Assembly: GCA_023255415.1 (NCBI GenBank)
Contig: JALRIN010000005.1
Coordinates: 39,600-103,599, forward strand
Direction of reading: 5' to 3'
DNA length: 64,000 nucleotides
Source of the DNA: Cypionkella sp.
GTDB taxonomy: Bacteria; Pseudomonadota; Alphaproteobacteria; Rhodobacterales; Rhodobacteraceae
The notes below the pieces were generated by a model that made no database searches, was not told the origin of the DNA, and saw only the letters and a program-made list of their open reading frames with translations. Both the position numbers and the translations under genes were made by a program. Numbering within the stretch: the first letter of the stretch is position 1; every line of letters begins with the position of its first letter. This document shows positions 23,907 through 32,185 of this stretch, one piece after another.

Positions 23907-25790
23907 GATCAGCGCGCGCACTTTCGCCTCGATCTGGGCGGCGTCCATGCCTGCGACCTGATACATCGCCTCGGGGCTGGCCTGATCAATAAAGATGTCG
24001 GGCAGCACCATCGAGCGAAACTTGAGGCCGCGGTCAAACACGCCCTCATCGGCCAAAAGCTGGGCGACATGGCTGCCAAAGCCGCCGACAGCGCCTTCCT
24101 CGATGGTGATCAGCGCCGCATGGTCGCGGGCAAGCGCCAAGATCAGCTCGCGGTCCAGCGGTTTGGCGAAACGGGCATCGGCAATCGTGGGGGTAATGCC
24201 TTGGGCCGCCAGAGATTCGGCGGCCTTTTGCACCTCGGACAGGCGGGTGCCAAACGACAGCAGCGCAACCTTTGCGCCCTGTTGAATGATCCGCCCCTTG
24301 CCGATTTCAAGCGGAGTGCCGCGCGCGGGCATCTCGACGCCGGTGCCTTCGCCGCGCGGATAGCGAAAGGCGATCGGCCCATCGTTATGCGCGGCGGCGG
24401 TGGCGACCATATGCATCAGCTCGGCCTCATCGGCGGCAGCCATCACCACCATGCCGGGCAAATTGGCCAAAAACGCCACATCAAAGCTGCCCGCATGGGT
24501 GGCACCATCGGCCCCCACCAGCCCCGCGCGGTCGATGGCAAAGCGCACCGGCAAACGCTGAATGGCGACGTCATGCACCACTTGATCATAGCCGCGCTGC
24601 AAGAAGGTCGAATAAATCGCGCAAAACGGCTTCATCCCGCCTGCCGCCAGGCCTGCTGAAAAGGTCACCGCGTGCTGTTCGGCAATGCCGACGTCAAATG
24701 TGCGTTTTGGAAAGCGCGCCCCGAACAGATCCAGCCCGGTGCCATCGGGCATGGCGGCGGTGATTGCGACGATTTTATCGTCGGCCTCTGCCTCGGCGAT
24801 CAGCGCCTGGGCGAAGGTTTTGGTATAGCTTGGCGCGTTCGAGGCGGCCTTGACCTGCACCCCCGTCAGCACATCAAACTTGCCTGTTGCATGGCCCTTG
24901 TCGCGCGCAGCTTCGGCGGGGGCATAGCCCTTTCCCTTTTTGGTCAGCACATGGATCAAGGTCGGCCCGGTAGCGCGGGCATAGGCTGTTCGCAGCACCG
25001 GCAACAGTTGGTCAAGGTCGTGGCCATCGATGGGGCCGATATAAGAAAACCCCAGCTCTTCGAACAAAGTGCCACCCACCGCCATGCCTTTAAGCATTTC
25101 CTTGGCGCGGCGCGCACCTTCTTGAAAGGGTTCGGGCAGCAAAGACACCACACCCTTGGCCGCCGATTTCAGGTCTTGAAACGGCTCGCCCGCATAGATA
25201 CGGCTGAGATAGGCCGACAAAGCCCCCACAGGCGGGGCAATCGACATCTCGTTGTCGTTCAGGATAACGAACATCCGCTTTTTCAGATGGCCCGCGTTGT
25301 TCATCGCCTCGAAGGCCATGCCAGCCGACATCGACCCGTCGCCGATCACCGCCACCGCATCGCCCGGATCGCCGCCCAGATTGGCGGCCATTGTAAAGCC
25401 AAGCGCTGCGGAAATCGACGTCGAGCTATGTGCCGCGCCAAAGGGGTCAAAGACAGATTCGCTGCGTTTGGTAAAGCCCGAGAGCCCGCCTTCGGTGCGC
25501 AGCGTGCGGATCCGCTCGCGGCGACCGGTCAGGATTTTATGCGGATAGCATTGGTGCCCGACGTCCCAGATGATTTTATCGCGCGGCGTGTTGAACACGG
25601 CATGCAGCGCAACCGTCAGTTCGACCACGCCCAGCCCAGCGCCCAGATGCCCGCCAGTGACAGAGACCGCAGAGATGGTTTCCGCCCGCAGATCATCGGC
25701 CAAAAGCCTCAGCTCGCGGTCCGAAAAGCCCTTCATATCGGCGGGCAGCTTCACACGGTCAAGCGTGGGGGTCACGGGACGGTTCGGCAT
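23898..25790 (-). CDS. dxs: 1-deoxy-D-xylulose-5-phosphate synthase
   Basis: The first enzyme of the MEP isoprenoid pathway, joining pyruvate and glyceraldehyde-3-phosphate with thiamine diphosphate; 630 residues. Motifs include GHQCYPHKILTGR, HSSTSISAALGF, the ThDP motif GDGSMSAGMAFEAMNNAG, IGPIDGHDL, and the transketolase-like EQHAVTFSAGLA and DRAGLVGADGATH. GAGGAAAT precedes the ATG. It lies 6 bp behind ispA, so precursor supply and prenyl elongation are co-transcribed. Confidence 0.97.
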   Translation of the reverse strand: MPNRPVTPTLDRVKLPADMKGFSDRELRLLADDLRAETISAVSVTGGHLGAGLGVVELTVALHAVFNTPRDKIIWDVGHQCYPHKILTGRRERIRTLRTEGGLSGFTKRSESVFDPFGAAHSSTSISAALGFTMAANLGGDPGDAVAVIGDGSMSAGMAFEAMNNAGHLKKRMFVILNDNEMSIAPPVGALSAYLSRIYAGEPFQDLKSAAKGVVSLLPEPFQEGARRAKEMLKGMAVGGTLFEELGFSYIGPIDGHDLDQLLPVLRTAYARATGPTLIHVLTKKGKGYAPAEAARDKGHATGKFDVLTGVQVKAASNAPSYTKTFAQALIAEAEADDKIVAITAAMPDGTGLDLFGARFPKRTFDVGIAEQHAVTFSAGLAAGGMKPFCAIYSTFLQRGYDQVVHDVAIQRLPVRFAIDRAGLVGADGATHAGSFDVAFLANLPGMVVMAAADEAELMHMVATAAAHNDGPIAFRYPRGEGTGVEMPARGTPLEIGKGRIIQQGAKVALLSFGTRLSEVQKAAESLAAQGITPTIADARFAKPLDRELILALARDHAALITIEEGAVGGFGSHVAQLLADEGVFDRGLKFRSMVLPDIFIDQASPEAMYQVAGMDAAQIEAKVRALILE

Positions 25791-25796
25791 ATTTCC

Positions 25797-26666
25797 TCAG
25801 CTTTCCCGCGCGATCACGAAACGGGCACAGTCGATCAGGTTTCGGGCAGGCGCGCCATAGGGCGCAAGGCAGTCGCAGGCTTCGGCCACAAGAGAATTGG
25901 CGCGCGCGCGGGCCGCTTCAAGCCCCAGCAAAGACACAAAGGTGGCTTTACCGGCTTGGGCATCTTTTTGCAGCCGCTTTCCGGCTTTGGTGGCATCGCC
26001 GGTCACATCAAGAATGTCGTCTGCGATCTGAAAGGCAAGGCCCAGCGCATCGGCATAGGCGCGCAGCGGGGCGGGATCAGCCCCTGCGATCACGGCCCCT
26101 GCTTGGGCCGAAAACTGGATCAACGCGCCTGTTTTACCCGCCTGAAGGGCTGTGATCTGCGCAAGGGTCAAAGGATTTGCTGCGGTTTCAGCGGCGATAT
26201 CAAGCGCTTGGCCGTAGACCATGCCATCGGCCCCTGCAGCACGCGCAAGACCCGCGACCAAGGCGATGCGCACCTCGGCAGATCCAAGCGCAGGGTCGGT
26301 CAGCAGCTCGAAGGCAAGGGTTTGCAGCGCATCGCCTGCAAGGATCGCCGTGGCCTCATCCCATTTGCGGTGCAGCGTCGGCAGACCACGGCGCAGATCG
26401 TCGTTATCCAGCGCCGGCAGATCATCATGCACAAGCGAATAGGCGTGCATCGCTTCGACAGCGGCGGCGGCATGCAGAGCGCAAGACGCCTTGACCCCCA
26501 ACATCCGCGCCGATTCCAGCACCAGAAAGCCGCGCAGCCGTTTGCCCCCCGCAGAAGCATAGGCCATTGCATGGATCACGGCTTGATCGGGTTTGGCGGC
26601 AAAGGCCGTATCAAGCCGCGCTTGGATCAACGCGGCATCGGCAGCAAGACGGGCCGGAAAGCTCAC
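25797..26666 (-). CDS. ispA: Farnesyl diphosphate synthase
   Basis: A 289-residue trans-prenyltransferase making farnesyl diphosphate. The first aspartate-rich motif is YSLVHDDLPALDNDDLRRG and the second FQIADDILDVTGD; GKRLRGFLVLESARM is also typical. GTG at 26666 was chosen because GGAGGGG lies just upstream and because GTG overlaps the xseB TGA as GTGA. The longer frame to 26759 would run into xseB. It is part of the xseB-ispA-dxs operon. Confidence 0.94.
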   Translation of the reverse strand: MSFPARLAADAALIQARLDTAFAAKPDQAVIHAMAYASAGGKRLRGFLVLESARMLGVKASCALHAAAAVEAMHAYSLVHDDLPALDNDDLRRGLPTLHRKWDEATAILAGDALQTLAFELLTDPALGSAEVRIALVAGLARAAGADGMVYGQALDIAAETAANPLTLAQITALQAGKTGALIQFSAQAGAVIAGADPAPLRAYADALGLAFQIADDILDVTGDATKAGKRLQKDAQAGKATFVSLLGLEAARARANSLVAEACDCLAPYGAPARNLIDCARFVIARES

Positions 26667-26917
26667 ATCCCCTCCACCGCAGTGGTGCTGACGGCGCGGC
26701 CTTCGGCGGCGCGGATCAGCTCGACTTTTTCTTCGGCATTTTTCAATTTTTCGGCGCAATGAGCTTTCAGCGCAGCCCCGCGTTCGTAAAGCGCGATGCT
26801 TTGTTCGAGCGCCACTTCGCCGCGTTCCAACTGGGTGACCACAGTTTCCAAAGCGGCCATCGCCTCTTCAAAACTCATCTCTGCCACGGCTTTCGCGACG
26901 GCGGGCTTGTCGGTCAT
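26663..26917 (-). CDS. xseB: Exodeoxyribonuclease VII small subunit
   Basis: An 84-residue XseB that binds XseA to form exonuclease VII. The pattern MSFEEAMAALETVVTQLERGEVALEQSIALYERGAAL is diagnostic. Start and stop both overlap neighbours (ATGA with the deacetylase-like gene, GTGA with ispA). xseA is not in the window. Confidence 0.95.
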   Translation of the reverse strand: MTDKPAVAKAVAEMSFEEAMAALETVVTQLERGEVALEQSIALYERGAALKAHCAEKLKNAEEKVELIRAAEGRAVSTTAVEGM

Positions 26918-27843
26918 CGGCTGCGCTCCTGTAAAACACCAACATGGGCTGCGACCGAAGCCGTCAGCGCAGGCAGATCATAGCCGCCCTCTAAACAGGA
27001 TACCACCCGCCCGTGACAGAAGGTATCGGCCAAATCGCAAATGCGCTGCGTCAGCCAAGCGAAATCTTCCGCCTGCCACTCCAGCCCTGCCAACGGGTCA
27101 TCGGCATGGGCGTCAAAACCGGCACTGACAAGGATCAACTCGGGGCGAAAGGCGGCGATACGGGGAAAGATCACCGCCTCATAGCCTGCGCGCATCGAAC
27201 CACCCCCGCTGCCATCGCGCAGCGGCAGATTGACGATTTGCCCATGCGCGCCAAACTCGCGCGGCCTGCCGGATCCGGGATAAAGCGGCATCTGATGGCT
27301 GGAACAAAACAGCGCGCGGGGTTCATGCCACAAAAGATCTTGGCTGCCATTGCCGTGATGCACATCGAAATCGACAATCGCCAGCCGTGACAGCCCGTGA
27401 TGATCAAGCGCACGCTTGGCGGCAATGGCGAGGGTGCCAAACAGACAAAAGCCCATCGCGGTTTCGGTTTCGGCGTGATGCCCCGGCGGGCGGGCCGCAA
27501 CAAAGGCGTTGCGCGCAGAGCCTGCAACCACCGCATCGACCGCCGCACAGGCGCCACCCACCGCCCGAAACGCCGCTTCGAGCGATCCGACAGAAAGATA
27601 GGTATCGCCATCAACCTGCGCAAAACCACTTGTCGGGGCAGCCGCGCGCAGACGGTCAAGATAGGCCTGGGGATGGCAGCGCAGCACTTCGGCATCGGCG
27701 GCAAGCGGGGCGTCTTCGAACCGCAGATCCAGCCCTGCCAAAGCGGCATCCACCGCTGCCAGACGGGCCACCTGTTCAGGATGGCCCGCGGGGGTGACAT
27801 GCCCTGCAAAGGCACTATGGCGGAAACACAGGGTTGTCATCAT
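26914..27843 (-). CDS. Histone-deacetylase-family (AcuC/acetylpolyamine hydrolase-like) amidohydrolase
   Basis: A 309-residue zinc amidohydrolase of the arginase/deacetylase fold. It has ARPPGHHAETETAMGFCLF, the zinc ligands in IVDFDVHHGNGSQDLLW, the aspartate in SAGFDAHADDPLAGLEW and the terminal CLEGGYDLPALTASV. Substrates in bacteria include acetylated polyamines or acetoin-utilisation proteins; here unknown. Two ATGs in tandem (27843, 27840) have no strong ribosome-binding site. It heads the xseB-ispA-dxs operon, a common Rhodobacterales order as far as I recall. Confidence 0.9.
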   Translation of the reverse strand: MMTTLCFRHSAFAGHVTPAGHPEQVARLAAVDAALAGLDLRFEDAPLAADAEVLRCHPQAYLDRLRAAAPTSGFAQVDGDTYLSVGSLEAAFRAVGGACAAVDAVVAGSARNAFVAARPPGHHAETETAMGFCLFGTLAIAAKRALDHHGLSRLAIVDFDVHHGNGSQDLLWHEPRALFCSSHQMPLYPGSGRPREFGAHGQIVNLPLRDGSGGGSMRAGYEAVIFPRIAAFRPELILVSAGFDAHADDPLAGLEWQAEDFAWLTQRICDLADTFCHGRVVSCLEGGYDLPALTASVAAHVGVLQERSR

Positions 27844-27949
27844 CGGTCTTTGTTTGGATCAGCCCTGCTCGTCTGGCAGTCCAGCGCAGCTTGCAAGCCA
27901 ACCCTGCTGCGCGTCAAGTCAATCGCAGCAGCTAAAACCTTGCAGCGTC

Positions 27950-28651
27950 TTAATCGGGCTGTAGCATATAGCCTTCGCCGCGCACGGTTTGCAGATAGCG
28001 CGGCTGTTTCGGGTCGGTTTCAATCTTGCGGCGCAGCCGGGTGATTTGCACGTCAACCGCGCGCTCTTGGCCGCCGCCCTCTTCGCGTGGCAGATCTCCA
28101 ACCAGTCGGTCGCGTGACAGCGCCACCCCGGGCTGCGCGGCAAAGACCCGCATCAGGCCCGCTTCGGTCGAGGTCAGCCGCACCAACTCATTGCCCTGCC
28201 ACAGCTCGCCGCGATCAATGTCATAGCGCACTTGACCCAAATGCAGCACCTTTGGCACCGCCCCGGTGGTGGTTTGCGCAGGCATCCGGCGCAAAATGGC
28301 GTTGATTCGCAGCAAAAGTTCTTTGGGCTCGAAGGGCTTTACAAGATAATCATCCGCCCCCGCCTCTAGCCCCTCGATGCGGTTGGCGGTTTCACCCTTG
28401 GCGGTCAGCAGCAAGATCGGCACCGAAAGCCTGCGGCGCAGATCGCGGGTCAGGCTGATGCCATCTTCGCCCGGCATCATCACATCCAAGACCAGCATAT
28501 CAAATTCCAGCCCCGCCAAAAGCCTGCGCGCCTGCTGCGCATCGCGGGCCACAGAGACCAGAAAGCCGTTGCGGATCAGGAATTTCTGCAACAGACCGCG
28601 AATGCGTTCGTCATCGTCCACGACCAAAAGATGGGCGGCAAGATCGCTCAT
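27950..28651 (-). CDS. petR: OmpR-type response regulator (PetR-like)
   Basis: A 233-residue two-component regulator. The receiver domain has LLVVDDDERIR, the phospho-acceptor in MLVLDVMMPGEDG, LLTAKGE and the lysine of YLVKPFEPKEL. The C-terminal winged helix ends RLRRKIETDPKQPRYLQTVRGEGYML. There is no adjacent histidine kinase. Together with the overlapping MarR gene upstream it matches the petP-petR pair known from Rhodobacter capsulatus, where PetR lies upstream of the cytochrome bc1 genes and is needed for growth. Here petABC is not adjacent. The symbol rests on this pairing. Confidence 0.82.
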   Translation of the reverse strand: MSDLAAHLLVVDDDERIRGLLQKFLIRNGFLVSVARDAQQARRLLAGLEFDMLVLDVMMPGEDGISLTRDLRRRLSVPILLLTAKGETANRIEGLEAGADDYLVKPFEPKELLLRINAILRRMPAQTTTGAVPKVLHLGQVRYDIDRGELWQGNELVRLTSTEAGLMRVFAAQPGVALSRDRLVGDLPREEGGGQERAVDVQITRLRRKIETDPKQPRYLQTVRGEGYMLQPD

Positions 28652-29148
28652 GGCGCGCCTTCCTTCAGGGTCAGATACTGACGGCGTTGCTCGGGATCCA
28701 TCATCGCCTCGAGCACGGTGCGAAACCCTTGCACGGCGGCAGGACCAGCGGCGCGGTAGGCCGCGCGCATGCGGGCACGCTGGGCATCTGACAAGCTGCG
28801 TTCCAGCTCTGCACCTTTTTCGGTCAGATAAAGATGGCGCTCGCGCTTGTCTTTCTTGCCCACCCGCGCCTCGACCAGACCGTCGTCAAACAGGCTGCGC
28901 AGCACGCGGTTCAGCGATTGCTTGGTCACCCCCAAGATCGCCAGCAAATTGCCAACCGTGGTGCCGGGCGAGCGGTGGATGAAATGCACCGCACGGTGAT
29001 GGGCGCGGCCATAGGCCATGCCTTCCAGAATGCGATCAGGGTCAGCGGTAAAGCCGCGATAGGCGAAAAACATCGCCTCGACACCCTTGCGGATATTCTC
29101 GTCGGTTAGAAACAGCAGGCTTTCGCCGCCGGCAGATGTCTCGACCAT
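28648..29148 (-). CDS. petP: MarR-family transcriptional regulator (PetP-like)
   Basis: A 166-residue winged-helix regulator. The core is HHRAVHFIHRSPGTTVGNLLAILGVTKQSLNRVLRSLFDDGLVEARVGKKDKRERHLYLTEKG in pattern (helix-turn-helix about residues 65-95, wing about 95-110). The ATG at 29148 has GGGAG six bases upstream; the frame to 29232 is longer but unsupported. The stop overlaps petR by ATGA. It diverges from ilvE; the shared spacer holds a 13-14 bp direct repeat (29227-29271) that could be the operator of this protein or of PetR. Confidence 0.82.
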   Translation of the reverse strand: MVETSAGGESLLFLTDENIRKGVEAMFFAYRGFTADPDRILEGMAYGRAHHRAVHFIHRSPGTTVGNLLAILGVTKQSLNRVLRSLFDDGLVEARVGKKDKRERHLYLTEKGAELERSLSDAQRARMRAAYRAAGPAAVQGFRTVLEAMMDPEQRRQYLTLKEGAP

Positions 29149-29226
29149 CGGTGTCTCCCTTCGCGGTGAATTTACGTCAGTCTTGTTGACATTCCAAGTC
29201 ATAAGGTTTAGCCCGATCACGATTTC

Positions 29227-29271
29227 GCGCAACTTTATGCCCGTTTCGGACCTAATGTGCGCAACTTATGC
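29227..29271. promoter_or_regulatory. Direct repeat GCGCAACTT(T)ATGC in the petP-ilvE spacer
   Basis: GCGCAACTTTATGC at 29227-29240 recurs as GCGCAACTTATGC at 29259-29271, 32 bp apart (three helical turns). The second copy ends 15 bp before the ilvE ATG, next to its ribosome-binding site. Direct repeats on one face of the helix suit an OmpR-class regulator such as the adjacent PetR; a MarR protein would be expected to prefer an inverted repeat. Function is inferred. Confidence 0.5.
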
Positions 29272-29286
29272 AAATTGGAGTCGAAT

Positions 29287-30153
29287 ATGGCTAGCTATGA
29301 CGATCGCGACGGGTTCATCTGGATGGATGGCAAATTGGTGGAATGGCGCTCGGCGCAGGTGCATATCCTGACCCATGCCATGCATTATGCCTCTTCAGTC
29401 TTTGAGGGCGAGCGCTGCTATGGCGGCAAGATCTTTAAATCGGTCGAGCATTCCGAACGCCTGCGCAAATCGGGCGAGCTTTTGGACATGCCGCTGCCCT
29501 ATTCGGTGGCCGAAATCGAGGCTGCAAAAGAAGCAACGCTCAAGGCCAATAACCTGACCGACGGCTATGTGCGGGCGCTGGCCTGGCGCGGCGCGGGCGA
29601 AGACATGGGCGTTGCGGCCAAGCGTAACCCGATCCGCATGGCGGTCGCGGTTTGGTCTTGGGGCAACTATTACGGCGACGCCAAGATGAAAGGCGCCAAG
29701 CTTGACATCGCCAAGTGGAAACGGCCTTCGCCCGAAACCATTCCACACGCCGCCAAAGCCGCCGGGCTTTATATGATCTGCACGATGTCGAAACATGCAG
29801 CCGAGGCCAAGGGCTGTTCAGATGCGATGATGTTTGACTATCGCGGCTATGTTGCCGAAGCGACTGGCGCAAATATCTTTTTTGTCAAAGACGGCGAAGT
29901 GCATACCCCCAAGCCCGACGCTTTCTTGAACGGCATCACCCGCCAGACAGTGATTGGCATGCTAAAGGAAAAAGGCATCACCGTGCATGAACGCGTCATT
30001 ATGCCGGCAGAGCTTGAAAGCTTTCAGCAATGCTGGCTAACAGGCACTGCCGCCGAAGTCACGCCTGTGGGTCAGATCGGCGATTATAATTTTGAAGTCG
30101 GCGCGCTGACGCAGCAGATTTCGAACGATTATGAAAAGCTTGTGCGCAGCTAA
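29287..30153 (+). CDS. ilvE: Branched-chain amino acid aminotransferase
   Basis: A 288-residue fold-type IV PLP aminotransferase that makes valine, leucine and isoleucine. Motifs include HAMHYASSVFEGERCY, GYVRALAWRGAGEDMG, MSKHAAEAKGCSDAMMFD with the PLP lysine, GYVAEATGANIFFV and the phosphate-binding TGTAAEVTPVG. The ATG at 29287 has TTGGAG six bases upstream. Confidence 0.95.
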   Translation: MASYDDRDGFIWMDGKLVEWRSAQVHILTHAMHYASSVFEGERCYGGKIFKSVEHSERLRKSGELLDMPLPYSVAEIEAAKEATLKANNLTDGYVRALAWRGAGEDMGVAAKRNPIRMAVAVWSWGNYYGDAKMKGAKLDIAKWKRPSPETIPHAAKAAGLYMICTMSKHAAEAKGCSDAMMFDYRGYVAEATGANIFFVKDGEVHTPKPDAFLNGITRQTVIGMLKEKGITVHERVIMPAELESFQQCWLTGTAAEVTPVGQIGDYNFEVGALTQQISNDYEKLVRS

Positions 30154-30174
30154 AATCTGATCTGAATCAAGGCC

Positions 30175-30203
30175 GCCGCAGCCTGCGTCCTGCAAGCTGC
30201 GGC
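30175..30203. terminator. GC hairpin between ilvE and the YeeE-type gene
   Basis: An 8-bp stem (GCCGCAGC, 30175-30182; GCTGCGGC, 30196-30203) with a 13-base loop lies 22 bp behind the ilvE stop. It lacks a T-tract, so it is at best a weak or Rho-assisted terminator. The strong ribosome-binding site AAGGAGG of the next gene follows directly. Confidence 0.4.
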
Positions 30204-30218
30204 AAGGAGGATTGCGGC

Positions 30219-31262
30219 ATGATCCTGAACTTGGTTGATCTTTGGGGCGAGGCCGCGGTTGCGGCCTTGTTCGGGCTGCTGACCGGCGTGGTCTTTGGCA
30301 TTGCCGCCCAACGCTCGGCCTTTTGCCTGCGTGCGGCGACGGTCGAATTCGCGCGCGGCCAGATCGGCCCGCGCATGGCAGTTTGGCTGCTAACCTTTTC
30401 CACCGCCGTTGTTTGGGTGCAGGGCGCCGAGCGGCTGGGCCTGTTTGACGCCAGCCAATCGCGGATGATGTCGGTGGCAGGGTCTTGGTCGGGCGCTGTG
30501 ATCGGCGGGCTGATGTTTGGCGCGGGCATGGTTCTGGCACGCGGCTGTTCGGGGCGGCTTTTGGTGCTGGCAGCCTCGGGGAATTTGCGCTCGGTCGTCT
30601 CGGGGCTGATCTTTGCGGTGGTGGCACAGATGAGCCTGCACGGCTGGCTGGCACCGCTGCGTGACAGCTTGGCGCGGCTTTGGGTCACGCCTGCGGGCCG
30701 CAATCTGGACCTGTTGACGCTGCTGCATCTGCCCAAGGGGCTTGGCTTTGAATTTGGGCTTTTGCTGGCCCTGCTGGCGATTGTCTTGGCGCGGCGCAAC
30801 AAGATGGCCACCAGCACGCTGATCTTTGCCTCGGGCGTGGGCTTTGCCGTGGCCTTGGGCTGGGTTCTGACATTCACCTTGGCGCAGCAGGCTTTCGAGC
30901 CGGTCAGCATCACATCGGCTACCTTCAGCGGACCATCGGCCAAGACTTTGATGTTCTTTCTGACCCCAGCCCCTTCGCTTGATTTCGACGTGGGCTTGGT
31001 GCCGGGGGTGTTTTTGGGTGCCTTTGCCGCGGCCATGCTGGCGGGGCAGTTCAAGTTTCAGGGGTTTAACGACGAAAGCGCCATGCGCCGTTCGATGTTG
31101 GGGGCGGCGCTGATGGGGTTTGGCGCCATGCTGGCGGGCGGCTGCGCGATTGGCGCCGGCGTCACCGGCGGCTCGATCTTTGCCGCAACCGCATGGCTTG
31201 CGCTGTTTTGCATGTGGATCGGCGCGATGGCGACCGACGCGCTGATCGACCAGCGCGCCTAA
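30219..31262 (+). CDS. soxT: YeeE/YedE sulfur-transport protein (SoxT-like)
   Basis: A 347-residue membrane protein with about ten helices in two halves. The duplicated family motifs are AQRSAFCLRAA and GMVLARGCSGRLLVLAASGN in the first half, and ALMGFGAMLAGGCAIGAGVTGGS in the second; the cysteines form the sulfur relay seen in thiosulfate-importing YeeE (TsuA). A homologue, SoxT, belongs to sox loci of Paracoccus. It converges on soxH with a 4-bp overlap. Import of thiosulfate or another reduced sulfur compound is the likely role; the symbol is inferred from context. Confidence 0.85.
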   Translation: MILNLVDLWGEAAVAALFGLLTGVVFGIAAQRSAFCLRAATVEFARGQIGPRMAVWLLTFSTAVVWVQGAERLGLFDASQSRMMSVAGSWSGAVIGGLMFGAGMVLARGCSGRLLVLAASGNLRSVVSGLIFAVVAQMSLHGWLAPLRDSLARLWVTPAGRNLDLLTLLHLPKGLGFEFGLLLALLAIVLARRNKMATSTLIFASGVGFAVALGWVLTFTLAQQAFEPVSITSATFSGPSAKTLMFFLTPAPSLDFDVGLVPGVFLGAFAAAMLAGQFKFQGFNDESAMRRSMLGAALMGFGAMLAGGCAIGAGVTGGSIFAATAWLALFCMWIGAMATDALIDQRA

Positions 31263-32167
31263 GCCCCCGCCACAAAACGATAGCTGTCGCCGCTGCGCTC
31301 GGCCCGCCCGATCCCGCCTTCGGGCAGGTGATAACCGATCAACAGCATCTGATCCTGCGCCAGTTGATCCAGCAAACCAACGCGGGTTTTGGCGGCAAGA
31401 GCGCCGTCTTGGTCAGAATTGCCAACCCAAGCCGGACGCGCAAAGGCAACATGGTGATTGCCAAGCGCATCGCCCACCACCAGCATGGAATTCGAGCCAC
31501 TGCGCAGTTCAAACGACATATGACCGGGGGTGTGACCCAGCGTGGCGCGGGCGGCGATGCCTGCAATTATCTCTTCACCGTCGCGGAAAAACTGAAACCG
31601 ATCGGCCATCGTGGCCAGACGGCGGGCAGCACCCACGGCAAAGGTCGTGCGCTCGGCCCCAATGGTGGCGACGGTGTTCGCATCGGTCCAATACTCGAAT
31701 TCGACCTGCCCGATGTGATGGGTGGCATTGGCAAAAACCGGCTCGTCAAACTCGTCCAACAGCCCCCAAAGATGATCGGGGTGGGCATGGGTGAACACCA
31801 CATCCGTGATCTGATCCGGCGTCAGGGAAAGCGCCTCCATCGCTTGGGCAAGCTTGCCGGCGCTGGGCTGAAAATCGGGGCCAGCGCCGACGTCAAACAG
31901 CACCAGACGATCGCCGCTGCGCAATAAGGTGACGTTGCAAGGCGGTTCGATCTTATCGGTCGGCAGGCCCATGCCCGACATGATTGCGCCGACCTCGGCC
32001 TGGGGCATCCCGCCCAAGATAAAGCTGCCCGGCAGGATCAAATTGCCATCTGACAGCGAGGTCAGCATCAATTCGCCCAGCGAAACTTGGGTGCTGGCCC
32101 AAAGCTGGCGCGGCGCAAGACTGGCTGCGGCTGCAGAGGCAAGGAAATGGCGGCGGGTGATCTGCAT
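31259..32167 (-). CDS. soxH: SoxH, periplasmic metallo-beta-lactamase-fold hydrolase
   Basis: A 302-residue MBL-fold protein with a twin-arginine leader (QITRRHFLASAAAASLAP). The metal-binding motif is THAHPDHLWG, with further ligands in TLGHTPGHMSFEL and VVGDALGNHH. SoxH sits at the end of sox operons and is dispensable for thiosulfate oxidation in Paracoccus; its substrate (a thiol ester or polysulfide-like species) is not established. It is the last gene of the minus-strand operon, 18 bp behind soxF. Confidence 0.88.
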   Translation of the reverse strand: MQITRRHFLASAAAASLAPRQLWASTQVSLGELMLTSLSDGNLILPGSFILGGMPQAEVGAIMSGMGLPTDKIEPPCNVTLLRSGDRLVLFDVGAGPDFQPSAGKLAQAMEALSLTPDQITDVVFTHAHPDHLWGLLDEFDEPVFANATHHIGQVEFEYWTDANTVATIGAERTTFAVGAARRLATMADRFQFFRDGEEIIAGIAARATLGHTPGHMSFELRSGSNSMLVVGDALGNHHVAFARPAWVGNSDQDGALAAKTRVGLLDQLAQDQMLLIGYHLPEGGIGRAERSGDSYRFVAGA

Positions 32168-32185
32168 GGTCTGTCCTTTGCGGAG

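Noticed and set aside
24672..26762. 696-codon open frame antisense to dxs and ispA
   Set aside because: It is a shadow of GC-rich codon bias on the opposite strand; both genes beneath it have full motifs and ribosome-binding sites.
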